A DNA stretch of 64,000 nucleotides from Thalassia testudinum (lineage: Eukaryota; Streptophyta; Magnoliopsida; Alismatales; Hydrocharitaceae). The stretch lies in NCBI GenBank assembly GCA_037157565.1, contig JAZHRO010000003.1, forward strand, positions 42,111,001 to 42,175,000, read 5' to 3'. Below are positions 20,737-32,765 of the stretch, in pieces. The translations under genes were made by a program, and so were the position numbers. The notes beneath the pieces are model-generated. The model was not told where the DNA came from and made no database searches. It saw only the letters and a list, made by a program, of their open reading frames with translations. Each line of letters starts with the position of its first letter. Position 1 is the first letter of the stretch.

Positions 20737-22307
20737 TGTTGATGAGGAGGTGGAAAATATTATGGTGGTTGGGGAGGTGGGTGATGTGGATAGTGAGGAG
20801 GATGATCCTCAAAATCTTCATATTATGCAAAGTCATGGTCATCCTCAGGATGAACAGAATGGTGAATCGATGTTTGAGGCTTGGGAGATAAAGAATTAGA
20901 AGTGGAAGGCATAGTGGAAGTAGTGGCTTGGGCATCAGCACCCAAGGGAGGTACAAATGGTGGGTTTTGGGATCTCTTACCATCTAGGAGTTTGATTTTT
21001 GAAAAGGATTTTGAAGTAGTCACAAACTCAAACACGGTAATCTCCATCAATCTAATCAATCAAATCAAAACCAAAAATCCCAATCAATCTCAATCTCACA
21101 GTGTCAAGACCAATCAATACAATCAAGTGAGACAAATCCACAGATTTTTGCCTAAGGGTCAGCTACGACAAATAATTTATGCAAATAGATGGTATATCAA
21201 TGCAATCATACCTGTCCTAAGATAAAACCTAGCGAAGTGCAAACCTCTATAACCCACTCAGAATCTGGATAAGACCAATGTGCAAATCCATACCCTGTAG
21301 GTGCACAGAAAGAAGAGATAGAATCCGTGTGTTGTGTACTTTATGTGATCGTGTAGTGTGTACACAATAATCAAGCAACAATGTATAGCGATAAAAACAC
21401 ACACAAGGTATCAATCAGATTATTAAGTCACTCTTTTTAATTAGGTTCTTCTTAAGATGTGTTTTGCAGGAAGAAGGTCTCGCATTTTACTCAATTCCAA
21501 GTAAAAGATGGTCTTGATTACTTAAGTCAGATGCAGAAGATGGCAAGGGCTAAGGAAGGATAGAAATGCGCACCTAGCTCAACACTCAACAGATATGCAG
21601 ATTTGCAGGAAAAGTAAACCTAGCAAGAATAATGCAATTCCTAAGAATGGAATGCCTAAGGATATGTTGCTACTAGATAAGAAGGATAAGATCTTTTTGG
21701 TATTTTGATTTTTCTAACTTTTTTAGCTTTTTGTAATGCAACAAGAAAAATCAAATCAAAAAAAAAAGTGCATTGGAAAACCAAAGCAAAAAGGAAAGAG
21801 AGTAGAAATCGCTCTCAGCCATTGGATGAAGATCCAACGGTTGAGATGAAGAGCCGTTGGATGAAGTGCAGAGAAGTTGATGGCATGGCATGATCGTGGT
21901 TGTTGGACAATGATCCAAATGCCCACAAAGTTCCTACATTTTGCTTCAGTAGCTGAGGGTGTGGTAGAGGGCCATTGGTATGGTGCCACGTGTCATCATC
22001 CTGACCATCCATCTTCCTGCTTTTGTAGATGGTGCTACAAGGCTCTGATTAAGGTGATTTTTTCACCATCAAATTGTGATCGTTGCTCTAAATCCATCCA
22101 TATAGTCAGATTTATCATCTGTGGCCTCGAATCATCTGCAATTATTATTGCCTATCAATTAGAACATAAAAAATAGTATTATTATTTACATAACTACACA
22201 AATCAACTACAATGCAAAATATGCTGCTCAGACATGCATTATTCCTAAGTTAAGCTAGGATCTAACTTAATTTAGGTAGATTAGGTCCTATGATTGTTGC
22301 GCAATCA
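20737..22307 (-). mobile_element. LTR-derived insertion N, truncated
   Basis: On the minus strand it begins TGATTGCGCAACAATC (22307), like LTR E and F starts, and ends CATCAACA (20737). 21780-22170 is related to the U3 of the A/B/K LTRs: a palindromic CCATTGGATGAAGATCCAAC block near 21822, a G-box CCACGTG near 21986, and AGATGGATGG near 22010. The last 350 bp contain a frame that is Pro/His-rich and could be part of a gag-like protein (LDGKRSQNPPFVPPLG near 20960), but it is broken and unrecognised. Flanks do not form a target duplication, and the rest of RT does not follow. Confidence 0.4.
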
Positions 22308-23142
22308 TGGTCGTCCCCCTTAGCCTATTTAAGGACCCCTTTGGACGGCCATGCACCCCATCTTGGATTCCATCAAGTGGATGCTACCATTGCTCCAAGC
22401 TTCTACACGTCCAGGATCAACGTCTCCCTCCACCTCTCAAGAGGCCAGCCTACCCACCATTGGTCATCCCTCTATTCCCTCCTACCACCTCAAGCCACAC
22501 GGCCATCGGAGACCACCTCCCGTGCCTCGATTTTTGGGAGCGTAGTTGTTCTTTGTAGTTTAATTTATGTGTTCTTATCTGCTAAGTAAAATAATATTAC
22601 TATCATCTAGAATGCACGTATAATATTTCCAAGATCCATGCATGCATATCTTTTATGTTAGCATAGGTTTACATTTCCATTGTACAAGCATTCCTCTAGA
22701 GCCCCTTGTAATGACATGACAAATTTTGAGGAAATGAAATAAAAGTTGCCTGCTTCATATTTCTATTTCGTTTTAATAAAAAATGTCAGTTCCAAAAGAA
22801 ATCAACGATGTAGCGATTGACGTGTTTTCCATTAATAGCCATCGCAAAGTATGGATTGTGCGAACGAGCACCCATACTCTCACATTTATCATTTTTCTAA
22901 CTCACATCCACGTTTTAAGTGTAAACAATGCGACTGGCGAATCTTCCATTCGCAAACTTGAAATCAGAATCCGATTCTAAGCAAGCAAAGAAGATAATAA
23001 AATTAAAAAAGAATCAATTTCGCAATCACGCCTCCTTGAGATCGACCAGGACTCACATCTCATAAAAAATTATTTTGTTGAATCGGATTTTGCACTATAC
23101 TACGACATAATCATATCAAATCTACGATTTACGATTCCAACA
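22308..23142 (+). repeat. E-family LTR fragment E2, 3' half
   Basis: Starts at the promoter (TATTTAAGG near 22326, followed by ACCCCTTTGGACGG) and ends GATTCCAACA at 23142. Similar to 15600-16567 and to the inverse of 17849-18720. Its U3 is missing; instead the minus-strand insertion N abuts head-to-head. Contains the third copy of the small ORF. Confidence 0.6.
22783..22980 (+). CDS. LTR-embedded small conserved ORF, copy 3 (65 codons)
   Basis: Intact from ATG to TAA, the same length as copy 2. Begins MSVPKEIND and shares FSINSH, IVRT, THT, FIIFL and VNNA with copy 2. It lies about 450 bp downstream of the E2 TATA-like box. The sequence before the ATG is less alike between copies than the ORF itself. 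Product unknown. Confidence 0.55.
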   Translation: MSVPKEINDVAIDVFSINSHRKVWIVRTSTHTLTFIIFLTHIHVLSVNNATGESSIRKLEIRIRF

Positions 23143-25574
23143 ACTCGCCTTATTTTGCGATTTCTCTGTCTTTTTCTCGCATATAATTTTTTTCTTTTGA
23201 TTTTTGTTTGGGGTTTCAGCGTAACTTTCCTTTAGCTACCCAATCCACCAAAAATTCAAAAGACTAAAAAGTGCTAATCATCCAATTAGTGTGAGTGTGA
23301 CTCATTGCATAGTGATTGTAATGGACTCTAGGTAGCCGTAAACTCTAGGTGACCCAGATGGAAAAGGGCTACATTAAGGTTTATCTTTTCGACCAAGTAG
23401 CTTTTCTCTACCTTTTTTTTAGGTGCGCATATTTCTACTTCCCCGTTATGCCTTATTTAAGGTTGGGAATGTGAGGGTTGGGTTTTAGACAAATGGCCAA
23501 TGGGGGGTTACCCACGACAACTTGTTAGCCATGCCTGTGTGTGAGTGTGGTTATGTTTTCTTTTTTCTCCTTATATACAATAATTTTTGTCTGCTTCTTT
23601 TTCTCTTTTTTTGTAGCAAATAGATTTTTTTTTTGCATCTTTTTTTATCATGTCATTTTTTTTGTGTTTCTAATTTTTCTCTTAGTTGGTGGCTTCCCTA
23701 ATCTGAGATGTACCTAAAGGCAATAATCAAAGAGATAAGATCTCTAGTAGTTGGGGTATGGACATCCATCAATGGGGTGTTACCCACTACTACATGCCAG
23801 CCATACTACTCATGTATGTTTATTGGCTCTTAAGTTCCCATTATAATTCCCAAATAATGAAGCAGTTCAATTTGTGAGTAGATGCTTAGACTTCCAAGAC
23901 CTTTTAAATCAGAGGGTGGGTTGATAAGCCATGTACTTATCATCCCAAATTGTTGATGTATTCAAATTTATTTTATGGTGGCAAGGACTTGAGAAATAGA
24001 TCCACATCATAGTGGACACCTAGGTTGATTAAATCACTAAACCTAAAAAGTCTAAGCAACAAAACCTTAATTGTATTAATTCCCAGGGTCGGTGACTTTT
24101 CAATACCTATCAATCTTATCTTGACTCAATTTATTTCTTTTTGTTGTTTTTGTATATATGCATTTTTTGTCTTTTTCAATGATAAATTTTGTATAATGTA
24201 ATTTTTTTCTATTTTTCATTATTTTCCTAATTTTTTTCAAAAATTTTTCTATTCCAAGGGAATTCAAAAATTCTAACTACTAGTAGAATGTAATCAGCAT
24301 ATGCATCTACCAACCCCTTACACCCAAATTTGTGCATGTCCTCATGCATGAAGTAAACAAAGAAGAAAAGGGTAGAGATCACCTGGAATAACTCTGATTT
24401 ATCTTTAAGTACCATCAATACCTAGAAAAGAAAAGAAAATTAAGAAAACTATCTACAAAAGAGTGCTGGGTTTCATGCTTCCAGCTAGGTGTAGACTTAT
24501 TCTAATGGATTAATCATGATAGTGGAAATAGTGATCGGCATCATTTCTATGAGCTTATGGACTGATACCAACAAATATCCACAAATGCAAACCAGCTAGT
24601 GATGTAACCCAAGGCTAAATGGTCGTACAAAATCATATTTTATTTTAGGGAGGGTTACTGAGATAATGAGGATGCAAGGTCTGCAAGGTTGGAATGGGGA
24701 ATAAGTTCTGATGGAAAAGAGAAAAGGAAAGGGGGGTGAAGATAGACTCCTCAAGACCTAAATTCTCAGGATTGGGAACGAGTTCGTAAGGGTCAAGGTA
24801 AGGAGAGAAGAATGTGGTGAAAGAGAGACTTGATCCTTAGGATCCAACCACTTAGCCTGGGATGTGAATTCCTCAGGACCTAGGTGGAGGGGAAAAGAAG
24901 GTTGGGGATCAAATGATCTGGAGATAGATATGGATTCGACTCTTGTGGGAAGTGTCTCAGAATAATCATTGGAGTCAAATCTAGGTGTGGAGAATGAATT
25001 GACTAGGTACATTTGATCAGTAATCAATGTGTGCAACTGTGAATTCCATTCTATTGAATTTCTTCCCACTATGAGGTTAGTGGTGGCTACGATGGTGAAC
25101 TAATACCCTTGAAATTCTCCTCCATTATGACCAGGCTAGCTCAAGGAGGGTGGGTTGGACTCTAGGTCTACACCCAAGTGTCTCCTAAGTAGGGCTTGGT
25201 CTTCCTCCTACATGGAGGTGGCAAAGTAATCTGTGGGAGTGCCATCTACCTTAGTGTCTAGCATCAGCAAAGAGAGAAGGCTTGGATCAAAGATCCCACC
25301 TAAGTGTCTCTCGAAGTCACTACAATAGTCCATTCCAACCCCATCATCTTGCACTAGCAAGGGTGAGTCAATAGAAAGAATATCGTCAGTTAAATCAGGT
25401 TGCACCTAGCTGGAGGTTTCAGGGTGAAATGTTTCATCTAACTGCCATAATTCGTGTTCTTGTCATCCTTCCTATGTTTTAACTCCCTTGATATTCTGAG
25501 AATATCCAGCTCAGGACCATCCTCAAGAATAAAGATTTCAAAAATCTGGTCCTTGATGTATCTTCCAGAGAGCG
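23143..25574 (-). mobile_element. 3' half of a non-autonomous element O
   Basis: 23200-24130 is the inverse of the shared 3' non-coding region: two hairpin modules near 23500-23545 and 23775-23815, a T/C-rich tract between them, and GGTTGATAAGCCATGTACTTATC near 23930. 24440-25560 is a decayed coding region on the minus strand with acidic frames (for example 25208-25405 and 24758-25069), at the position of the acidic domain in B and K. No LTR of its own was found; E2 bounds it on one side and LTR H on the other. Confidence 0.5.
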
Positions 25575-28500
25575 TGTCAACTACGGTTAATTAATCATGT
25601 CGTAGTATAGTGTCCCAATCCAGATAGATGCCATTTTATTTATATATAATTTTTACTGGTTTTATTCCAGGTCATTCACTGGGAGACAACTATTGATTTA
25701 CATCACTCTCTATTATCCAAAAATCATCTTTTATTCCAAAATATGCTAAGTTTATTTACAAATGAATGAATAATGAACGAAAGGATCAAAGAATAAACTA
25801 ATTTAAGCTAATTATATACAAGAACAAATGAATTATGTTAATCACAATGCCTCAAGAATATATATAGGTACAAAGGCATCAAAAACTAATATAAATTAAT
25901 CTAGGTTAATCATATACACTAATATCTAAATAATGCCTTAATATAGGCCCAAAAAGAATATATTTGTACAACTATATTACTTACTATACTAACATATATA
26001 TACTAAGTACACTAACATATGTAAACATCATTAAAGAGACTTAAAAACAATTATATACAAAATAAGGCAAAAAAATATATATAACACATAATATATACTC
26101 TATATATATATATACAAGCCTTATACTACTAACTATATAAGTATACTAACATTTATATCCTAACACTTATACTAAATAACACACACACTCTCTATTACTT
26201 ATGACTCACACTTAACTAACTACACTCACGCACAAAGACTAACACAAATGCGCTCAACACTTAGTTGATTTTAACTCTAACCTAACGCAACTCAACACAC
26301 TCTAACCCAAAAATTTGTTTAATTGGCAAGCCCAACCCTTCACAGGATAACAGGCCATAAGGGGCTAGATCAATCACTACTAATCTTGGGCCCATAGTTT
26401 TTATTTAGTGTTTTTGCATAGTTTCAAGCCAATATCGACCCAGATTAACATGCTCAACCTAGCAGACCCACAAGCTCCCAACCCTCTCTTTCTCTCAATG
26501 CATAGTCGAGTCAAAGGTCAGATATGGCTATAGGGATCCGACCCCTTTATTGGACGAGTAGTCTGGCAGCATGATTCCTTTTATACTTCTATGAGCGATT
26601 GAACATTAATGAGGTGGGACTATTCTAGGTGCCAAATTAAGGCACAATTCATGATTTATGGCAAAGTTTAAGGGTTAATTAACGTGCTAAATAAATAATT
26701 ATTTTATAATTAAATTATATGTACACGTAGCCAATATATAGGGTTACTTATTGTTATAGTTTATTTACAATAATTAACTACATAAATATATTTCAAAATG
26801 CATTAAATTAGGAATAAATACACATTGATTTATTGTTTAATTATTTAATTAAAGTATAAATTAATGAATTAATGGCACAATTAACTTATAAATTAGTTGA
26901 TTTACATTATTAACTTATTATTACATATTTTTAACTTTTTTTTTGATTTATTTCTATTTATACACATTTAAAAATATAGTTATACATATATATATACAGA
27001 TTCACATACTATTTATAGAATAAATAGGTTATAAATTTATTGAAAATACCTTAAACTATAATATACAACTAATCAACATAATTTATTGCAATAGTTTATT
27101 AAATTACTAATTTAAATTGTATTAACTTAATAATATAACTAATTAACTTATAAACATAAATCTGTACAATATATAGGTAAATAAATAAATATAAGGGTAT
27201 ATTACTGTAGATAATAATTACTTTAAGTTATATCTATAGTTACAATTGTGCTTATGAATACAGACATAGCTATTTATAAATACGTATGTATTATGTACAT
27301 ATAATATAAATAAATAGATAATTACATTATTATAATATATACTGTATAACTCAATAAAAATATATACCTAAGTAAATAAAATAAGTATATAAGTTATTTA
27401 CATACTTTATGCATATATAAGTTACTATATATACTTAACTTAGTATTATTTACAAGTATAACTACTATGTACAAAGGTATTTTTATGGAATTGTTAGAAT
27501 TTTTCAGATTTTTATTTTCTTTTTGTGTTTTATAGAGATAAGGGAAGAGGAGGGAAAGATGAGAAGAAAAGAAGAAACACTCCTTTTGTACTTTTTGTCT
27601 TTTTTCTTATTTCTAAACAAGAGAAGTCTAAGACTTCTACTGGTATGTTCTAACTAATGGACTCGAAACCTAAACCTAAACTCACACACACCTAAAACTA
27701 AACCTAATCTCACTCAAGACACATTTATTTTATTTATTTACATTTATTTTTTATTTTTCATGATATTTATAATTTGGGCAAAATATGGCTCAATGGAGGA
27801 TAAAACATGAACTTGAAGCCTTAAAATTCATTCTAAGTGTTGGAAGAAATGAATATAAACATGATAAACTTCTAGACATCATATAGATCAGGATCAATTA
27901 TGAAAATGTGATTTGCTATTGAAATTAACATCAAAATATACTATTGGATAGTTCACAGAAATCAAAGTTGCTGACAATGAACTTCAATCAAGTTTAAGAT
28001 GAATTATAATCTATTTTTAAAGCCATATACATTTTACACAAGTAGTTGAATGCTTGCTCCAACATTGAATCCTCCAAAAGACTAGATTAAACTTCATTTT
28101 CTTAATATTCTCCTCAGAAATCTCCTCAGCCAAACCTGATAATGCATGGCTCCTTCTACTGTCCAATGAATGATCAAGTTGCTTTTAGAGTCTATTCAAT
28201 GCATTCTAGAATAGTTTCTAACATTTGAGATATAGACTGTGCACAATCCACTCTATTAAATTCATCACACACACAATATCATTTAGAAATTATTTATAAC
28301 CCTTAACTAAATCAGCAAACCTATCAAACCAGTACTCAACTGTTGTAGCTGATCAGATTTAATTTAAGCCTAAGACAACAAACAAAATCATTCAAATATA
28401 TTGTCTAATCATAAACATCCTCTTAGAATCTCCTTTTAAGCATTAGAACCCTGATTGGGGCATCAAATCTCCATATCAGCTAAGACCTTGGGCTTGAAGC

Positions 28501-30196
28501 CAAAAATCCCAAAACAACTCTAAGCCAACTAAAAATGAAACTCAAGTGTCGCAAATATTCATGGGAGGGTTTAGAATCTGTCAAGATCAAATCAAGGCTT
28601 GGAAATCATCAGGAACCCTAATTTGATCCCTACCTTACACTATAGACAGTGTGAAGGTAAAAGATCAAGTTAAGCAACAAAATTAACTCAGATCCATTCA
28701 TAAAAATTCATTGAGATCCATAAAAACTTATCCAACTCACTGATAGATTAAAATATTTTGATCTGAGAACACAATGTTACCCCCATAGGCCATTAATCTT
28801 GGATCGCCATGATGATTTGATCATCTAATCATCCTGTACACTATTAATTAGTGCTCAAGGTGATTAAGAGATCCTCTAAAATACTTAGGTCATTGCAGCG
28901 GTCTCCAATCCATGTATTAGATTTCTCCTTGGCCATTGCTACCTAGGCGATGACAAAATAGTACCAATCAAGTAAATTAGGTGCGAAGAATTCAAGCAAT
29001 GAAAATCCAATTAAAGTAGCTTAAATCCATCACAATCAATCCAATCAAACAAATATTAGCCCAATTTAATCGGTTAAAACTGATTAAAACCACATTGCTC
29101 CAAAAATTCTACAATCAGCTTATGAAATCAAATCAAATTCAAACGACCAAGTCAAGCTCAATTCAGATCAAGGTAGGGTCTTTATGACTCTTTGGAATGA
29201 ATGGAAAGACCCTCTAATGATTTAGCTCCCTATTAGATTTGATAGCTACTAAGCTTCAAATCTAATAGGTGCTCAGATGGAGGAGGTGAATTGCGATCAA
29301 AAACATGAGGACAATAGGAGAAGGTGATCATGAAGTGTAGAGGAAGCTTGTGGATCAGAATGGATGGGTGACTCATCCTCTATAATCGAAATTGATCAAA
29401 GAGGATGGATCAACTCTACACTAATCTCCTCCTAACTAAACTAGTCTAGACCAAATCAATTAGTAATTTCTACTCTAATCTAACTAATCTAATCTAAGAA
29501 AGTAGTAAATCTATCTCGGAAGCATTAAATCTACTCTAATTGGATGAACAGGATCTCCAAGACCATGATAGACAATCAGTGGTGATGAATTGAGGAAGAA
29601 GAGCTCCAGTGAAGAAGAATTCACTAGTGGGACTCTTAGGACATCCCCTGGAGTTATGTGATCCAGCTCGATGTGGATGAAGGAGGGAGATGATGTCGCC
29701 TCTGTCATAGGTGGCGACGTGTGAAGAAGAAGAAGCTGGAGAGGGAAGAAAGGATAGACCCAAGGAAGTAGGAGGGGAGTCGATAGGGGTCGCAAGCAAC
29801 TGTGAAGGTCCTTATATAGGTGAAGGGCAACTCAAGTGATGAGGAATCGTAGGTCAGGGCCATTGTCGGTCTACAACTAGGATAGGTTGGTGAGGAGCAT
29901 GGAAGGATGTAGGATGAGTGTAAACCATTAGATGAGATTTAGAAAAGAGTGGGAAGCTTTTCGCACCGGCAATCAAAGGTTGGTGGAGAATCCACTGTTG
30001 GATTTATGGATCAAGGATGGACGGCTCCTGTTCAACGAGTTCATCATGTGAATAGTATCAAGCCACGAGAGTGCCTGCAGGTGCAATGGGTAATTTGCAA
30101 TGAAGCCCAAATGACAAAACAATAGGAATTTTACAAGGAAACCCATTAATGGTGGAAATCAAGTGTAGAGTAGTCCCTAAAGGATGTAAATAGGTT
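25575..30196 (-). repeat. Distal part of the very long 3' LTR of element H
   Basis: On the minus strand the LTR continues from 37720 (element B lies between) and ends at 25575 with the complement of TGTCAACTACGG. Near that end is GTCTCCCAGTGAATGACC, corresponding to the conserved near-terminal block. A TATA box (complement of 29811-29820, CCTATATAAG) sits about 390 bp into this segment. 26640-27480 is extremely AT-rich with TATATA runs and no features. Open frames at 29511-29799 lie just downstream of the TATA box and are not supported. Without B the LTR would be about 5 kb, so a further unrecognised insertion is possible. Confidence 0.5.
29811..29820 (-). promoter_or_regulatory. TATA box of LTR H
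   Basis: CCTATATAAG on the minus strand, followed by GACC as in other LTR promoters of the window. Confidence 0.45.
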
Positions 30197-30875
30197 TGAG
30201 GTGCACACATCTAATTGGCTTAAAATGCCAATTTATTCATGTTCCTAGGTCTATAGAAGCATCATGAATTATAAATATTGCATGATATGCATCATCATGC
30301 ATTTAGATTAGTTTGTACAAATTTTAGGTTAATTTATCCTTTTTGTGACTGGGGACAGGGCAATATCATTTCGAGGCCTTGGATTGAAGATCCAACCATA
30401 TGAATCTGAACAGGACGACGATCGGAGTCCAATGCCTCCAAGATCGGCTTGATCAGATTTCCGTAGCATCAGATACAGTCCGAGAAAGATCAAAGGCAAA
30501 GTACAAAAGTGGTGTGAAATCCATACCTCAAATGAAGAATCCAACTGCACCAATGGGTTCGGATCGACGATTGCAACCCAATAGCACAAAAATCGGTCCA
30601 ATCCGACAACCGTGGCACCAGTTACAAAACAAAGAAGATGGATGGCCATGATGGCACCATGTGGCGCCATCACAGTCGCCCAACACTACTTGCAGTGCCT
30701 CCTCTTCGATCACAAAATCAATCTCAACCATTGGATCTCCATCCAACAGCTGAGATGCATCCCAGCCGCGCCCCTTCACTTCTAAAGAGCGAGGCCAAGA
30801 GAAGATCTCAACTGTTGGATTGAGATCAAACGGTTGAGAGAGCACGTGGAGAAAATCAAGAACTCGCCTCAAACA

Positions 30876-30945
30876 GCTGCGTAGTGCAGTGGTGAAGTAC
30901 CTTTCACGAAAAGCGTGAAGCCTACTCGAATCTGTGTGAGCGGAT
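30876..30945 (+). other. tRNA-like segment in the B 5' LTR
   Basis: TAGTGCAGTGGTGAAGTACC resembles an A box and CTACTCGAATCT a degraded B box at tRNA-like spacing. The copy in the 3' LTR is at 36550-36615. Confidence 0.45.
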
Positions 30946-31283
30946 TAAATCCACGAAGAGGAGCGACACGCGAAATTGCACCGTTGGAGCGATGCAAACA
31001 GTAGATGGAGCAACGACGTGATTCCATCCCATGCATCGGAAGGAAGCATAGCATGCACGTGCGCGATGACGAGAGATCACACGTACGCGGGTGCTACATG
31101 TGTGGTAGGATGAAGAGGCGTGCGGCTTTTAAGCCGTTCGATCTCTTAATCGAATAGCTGAGGATACGCGCAGCTCGATAAAGTGTGCAACACCTGAAGG
31201 TGAGAGGGCGGTGATGTGGCCACCTCTGAGTCATTGGATGCGAAGCGAGCGGCGGAGATGGAGGCGTAGATACAGTGTCGTGG

Positions 31284-31317
31284 GCCTTTAGTGACACTTA
31301 TATACATCACTAAAGGC
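31284..31317 (+). promoter_or_regulatory. Promoter-proximal stem-loop, B 5' LTR
   Basis: GCCTTTAGTGA and TCACTAAAGGC are perfect 11-bp arms; the TATA box follows at 31371. The 3' LTR copy is at 36954-36987. Confidence 0.65.
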
Positions 31318-31637
31318 TGCATATTTATTTTTAAGCCTTAAAATGATCTTTGTGCCCCTTATTCCTACAACTATAAAAAGCCTACTCCTACCACACATTT
31401 CACCATCCCTTCTCTTCTTCTCTCATCCCCTCCAAGCTCTACGAGCAGGTCCAATACCCGAGATGCTTCATTAGAGCTAGAGTAAAATAATTTTCCATCT
31501 TCTCACCCCCTTCGTGGAGCATCCCGTGGTTGTCTTCTCGCTACCATTCGGGAAGTGGATCCCACTGCGATGCCACCCTATTCCATCCTCCATCCTCCAA
31601 CTTAAACTTTTAACATACGAAATCTAGCTAATCATTT

Positions 31638-32765
31638 TAGTACTATTGACGAGGAGAAACACTCTTTGATTTCCCTCATTTCTCGCCTTACTGATCTTTT
31701 ACCTCACTTTTCTCTTTTCTTACTGTGATTCTAGGCACTCTTTTGTGGTGAGCCAGAGTTATAAGATTGGAGTAAAGTGTTGTTGAAGGGTCTGTAAGTT
31801 TACCCCATACCTCCCACCCATTAGATTTCATGCCACCACCTAATAACACAAACCCTAATTAACCTAGGAGCTTGCATAAACTCTAGGCTTAGTTTGGTTG
31901 TTTGGTTTCCACCTCCACCTACCTCACCCTCCATAATTAAAAAAATCTAAAAAAATCCTACAGAGGTACACAACCTCTTCTGATTTTTCATACTCAATCA
32001 GTAATCCGATCTTTGGAACCGGTACATGCAAATGAACACATAATCGAGTAGAAATCAGACTAGGTAACCACTTGTGTGCCTAATTCAGTAGTGTATCAGG
32101 CTAATTGTTTGAGTTGTTTGGGCTACACCACTCCATCTAAAAATAACTCATCAAGTAGATTTCTCATTAGGGTTAACATTTAAGGTCAATACCAGGTACT
32201 CCATCTTATTTTGATTTCAAAGGAAAATATCTTCACCCGTGTTTGCAAATCCTGGTGTGCCTCATGAACTTGATTGAATTCACCTTAATTCAAACCCTAA
32301 AAGCTACTTAAGCAAGATTTGAACTCTAAATCCACTCATTTAAATAATCTTGCTTGAAAACCCTAGTTGTACACTCACATATCTCAATCAATCATTAAGG
32401 GTACAACCCAGATAAAGGGCCCATCGCATTCTCAAGTACATTCAAACTAAGTCTAACCTAAAATCAAGTAGTTGTTGGCCTTAAGGATTTGACTCGCTCT
32501 TCAAGGCCCAGATCGAGATTATTTTTTATTAATCTATTTCTATCAGTTCAATCTGATGTCTAGCTAGGGGAGCAGACGATCACAGTTGGGGGTTATCAAA
32601 GGAACCTGAAGCAAAAGCCAAGGGAAGAACCTTCTCCCCAATCCCTCCCTCTAACTAGTTGGATTGACCGAAAAAAAGTAGACCAAATCATTTCTTTCAT
32701 CTCGAGATGGGTTCTGGGAGTCTGTAGATCTTTAGGCTATCCCTATTAAGGACAAGTTTGATTGT
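31638..32765 (+). other. Primer-binding site and leader of element B
   Basis: TAGTACTATTGACGAGGAG (31638-31656) is a heavily mutated tRNA-Asp primer site, recognised by its position and by comparison with K and G. The leader is non-coding and similar to 8938-9557 and to the inverse of 52095-53211. Confidence 0.65.

Larger units (their letters stand above)
30197..31634 (+). repeat. 5' LTR of element B, internally deleted
   Basis: Starts TGAGGTGCACACATC and ends GCTAATCA. Compared with the 3' LTR it lacks about 415 bp (the equivalent of about 37274-37688); the deletion joins two AACTT direct repeats. It keeps the palindromic modules (30727-30760 and 30800-30840), a tRNA-like segment (30876-30945), the stem-loop (31284-31317) and the TATA box (31371-31380). 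Confidence 0.8.

Noticed and set aside
29511..29799. Two overlapping minus-strand frames after the H LTR TATA box
   Set aside because: No second copy to test conservation and no recognisable motif; likely chance in LTR leader sequence.
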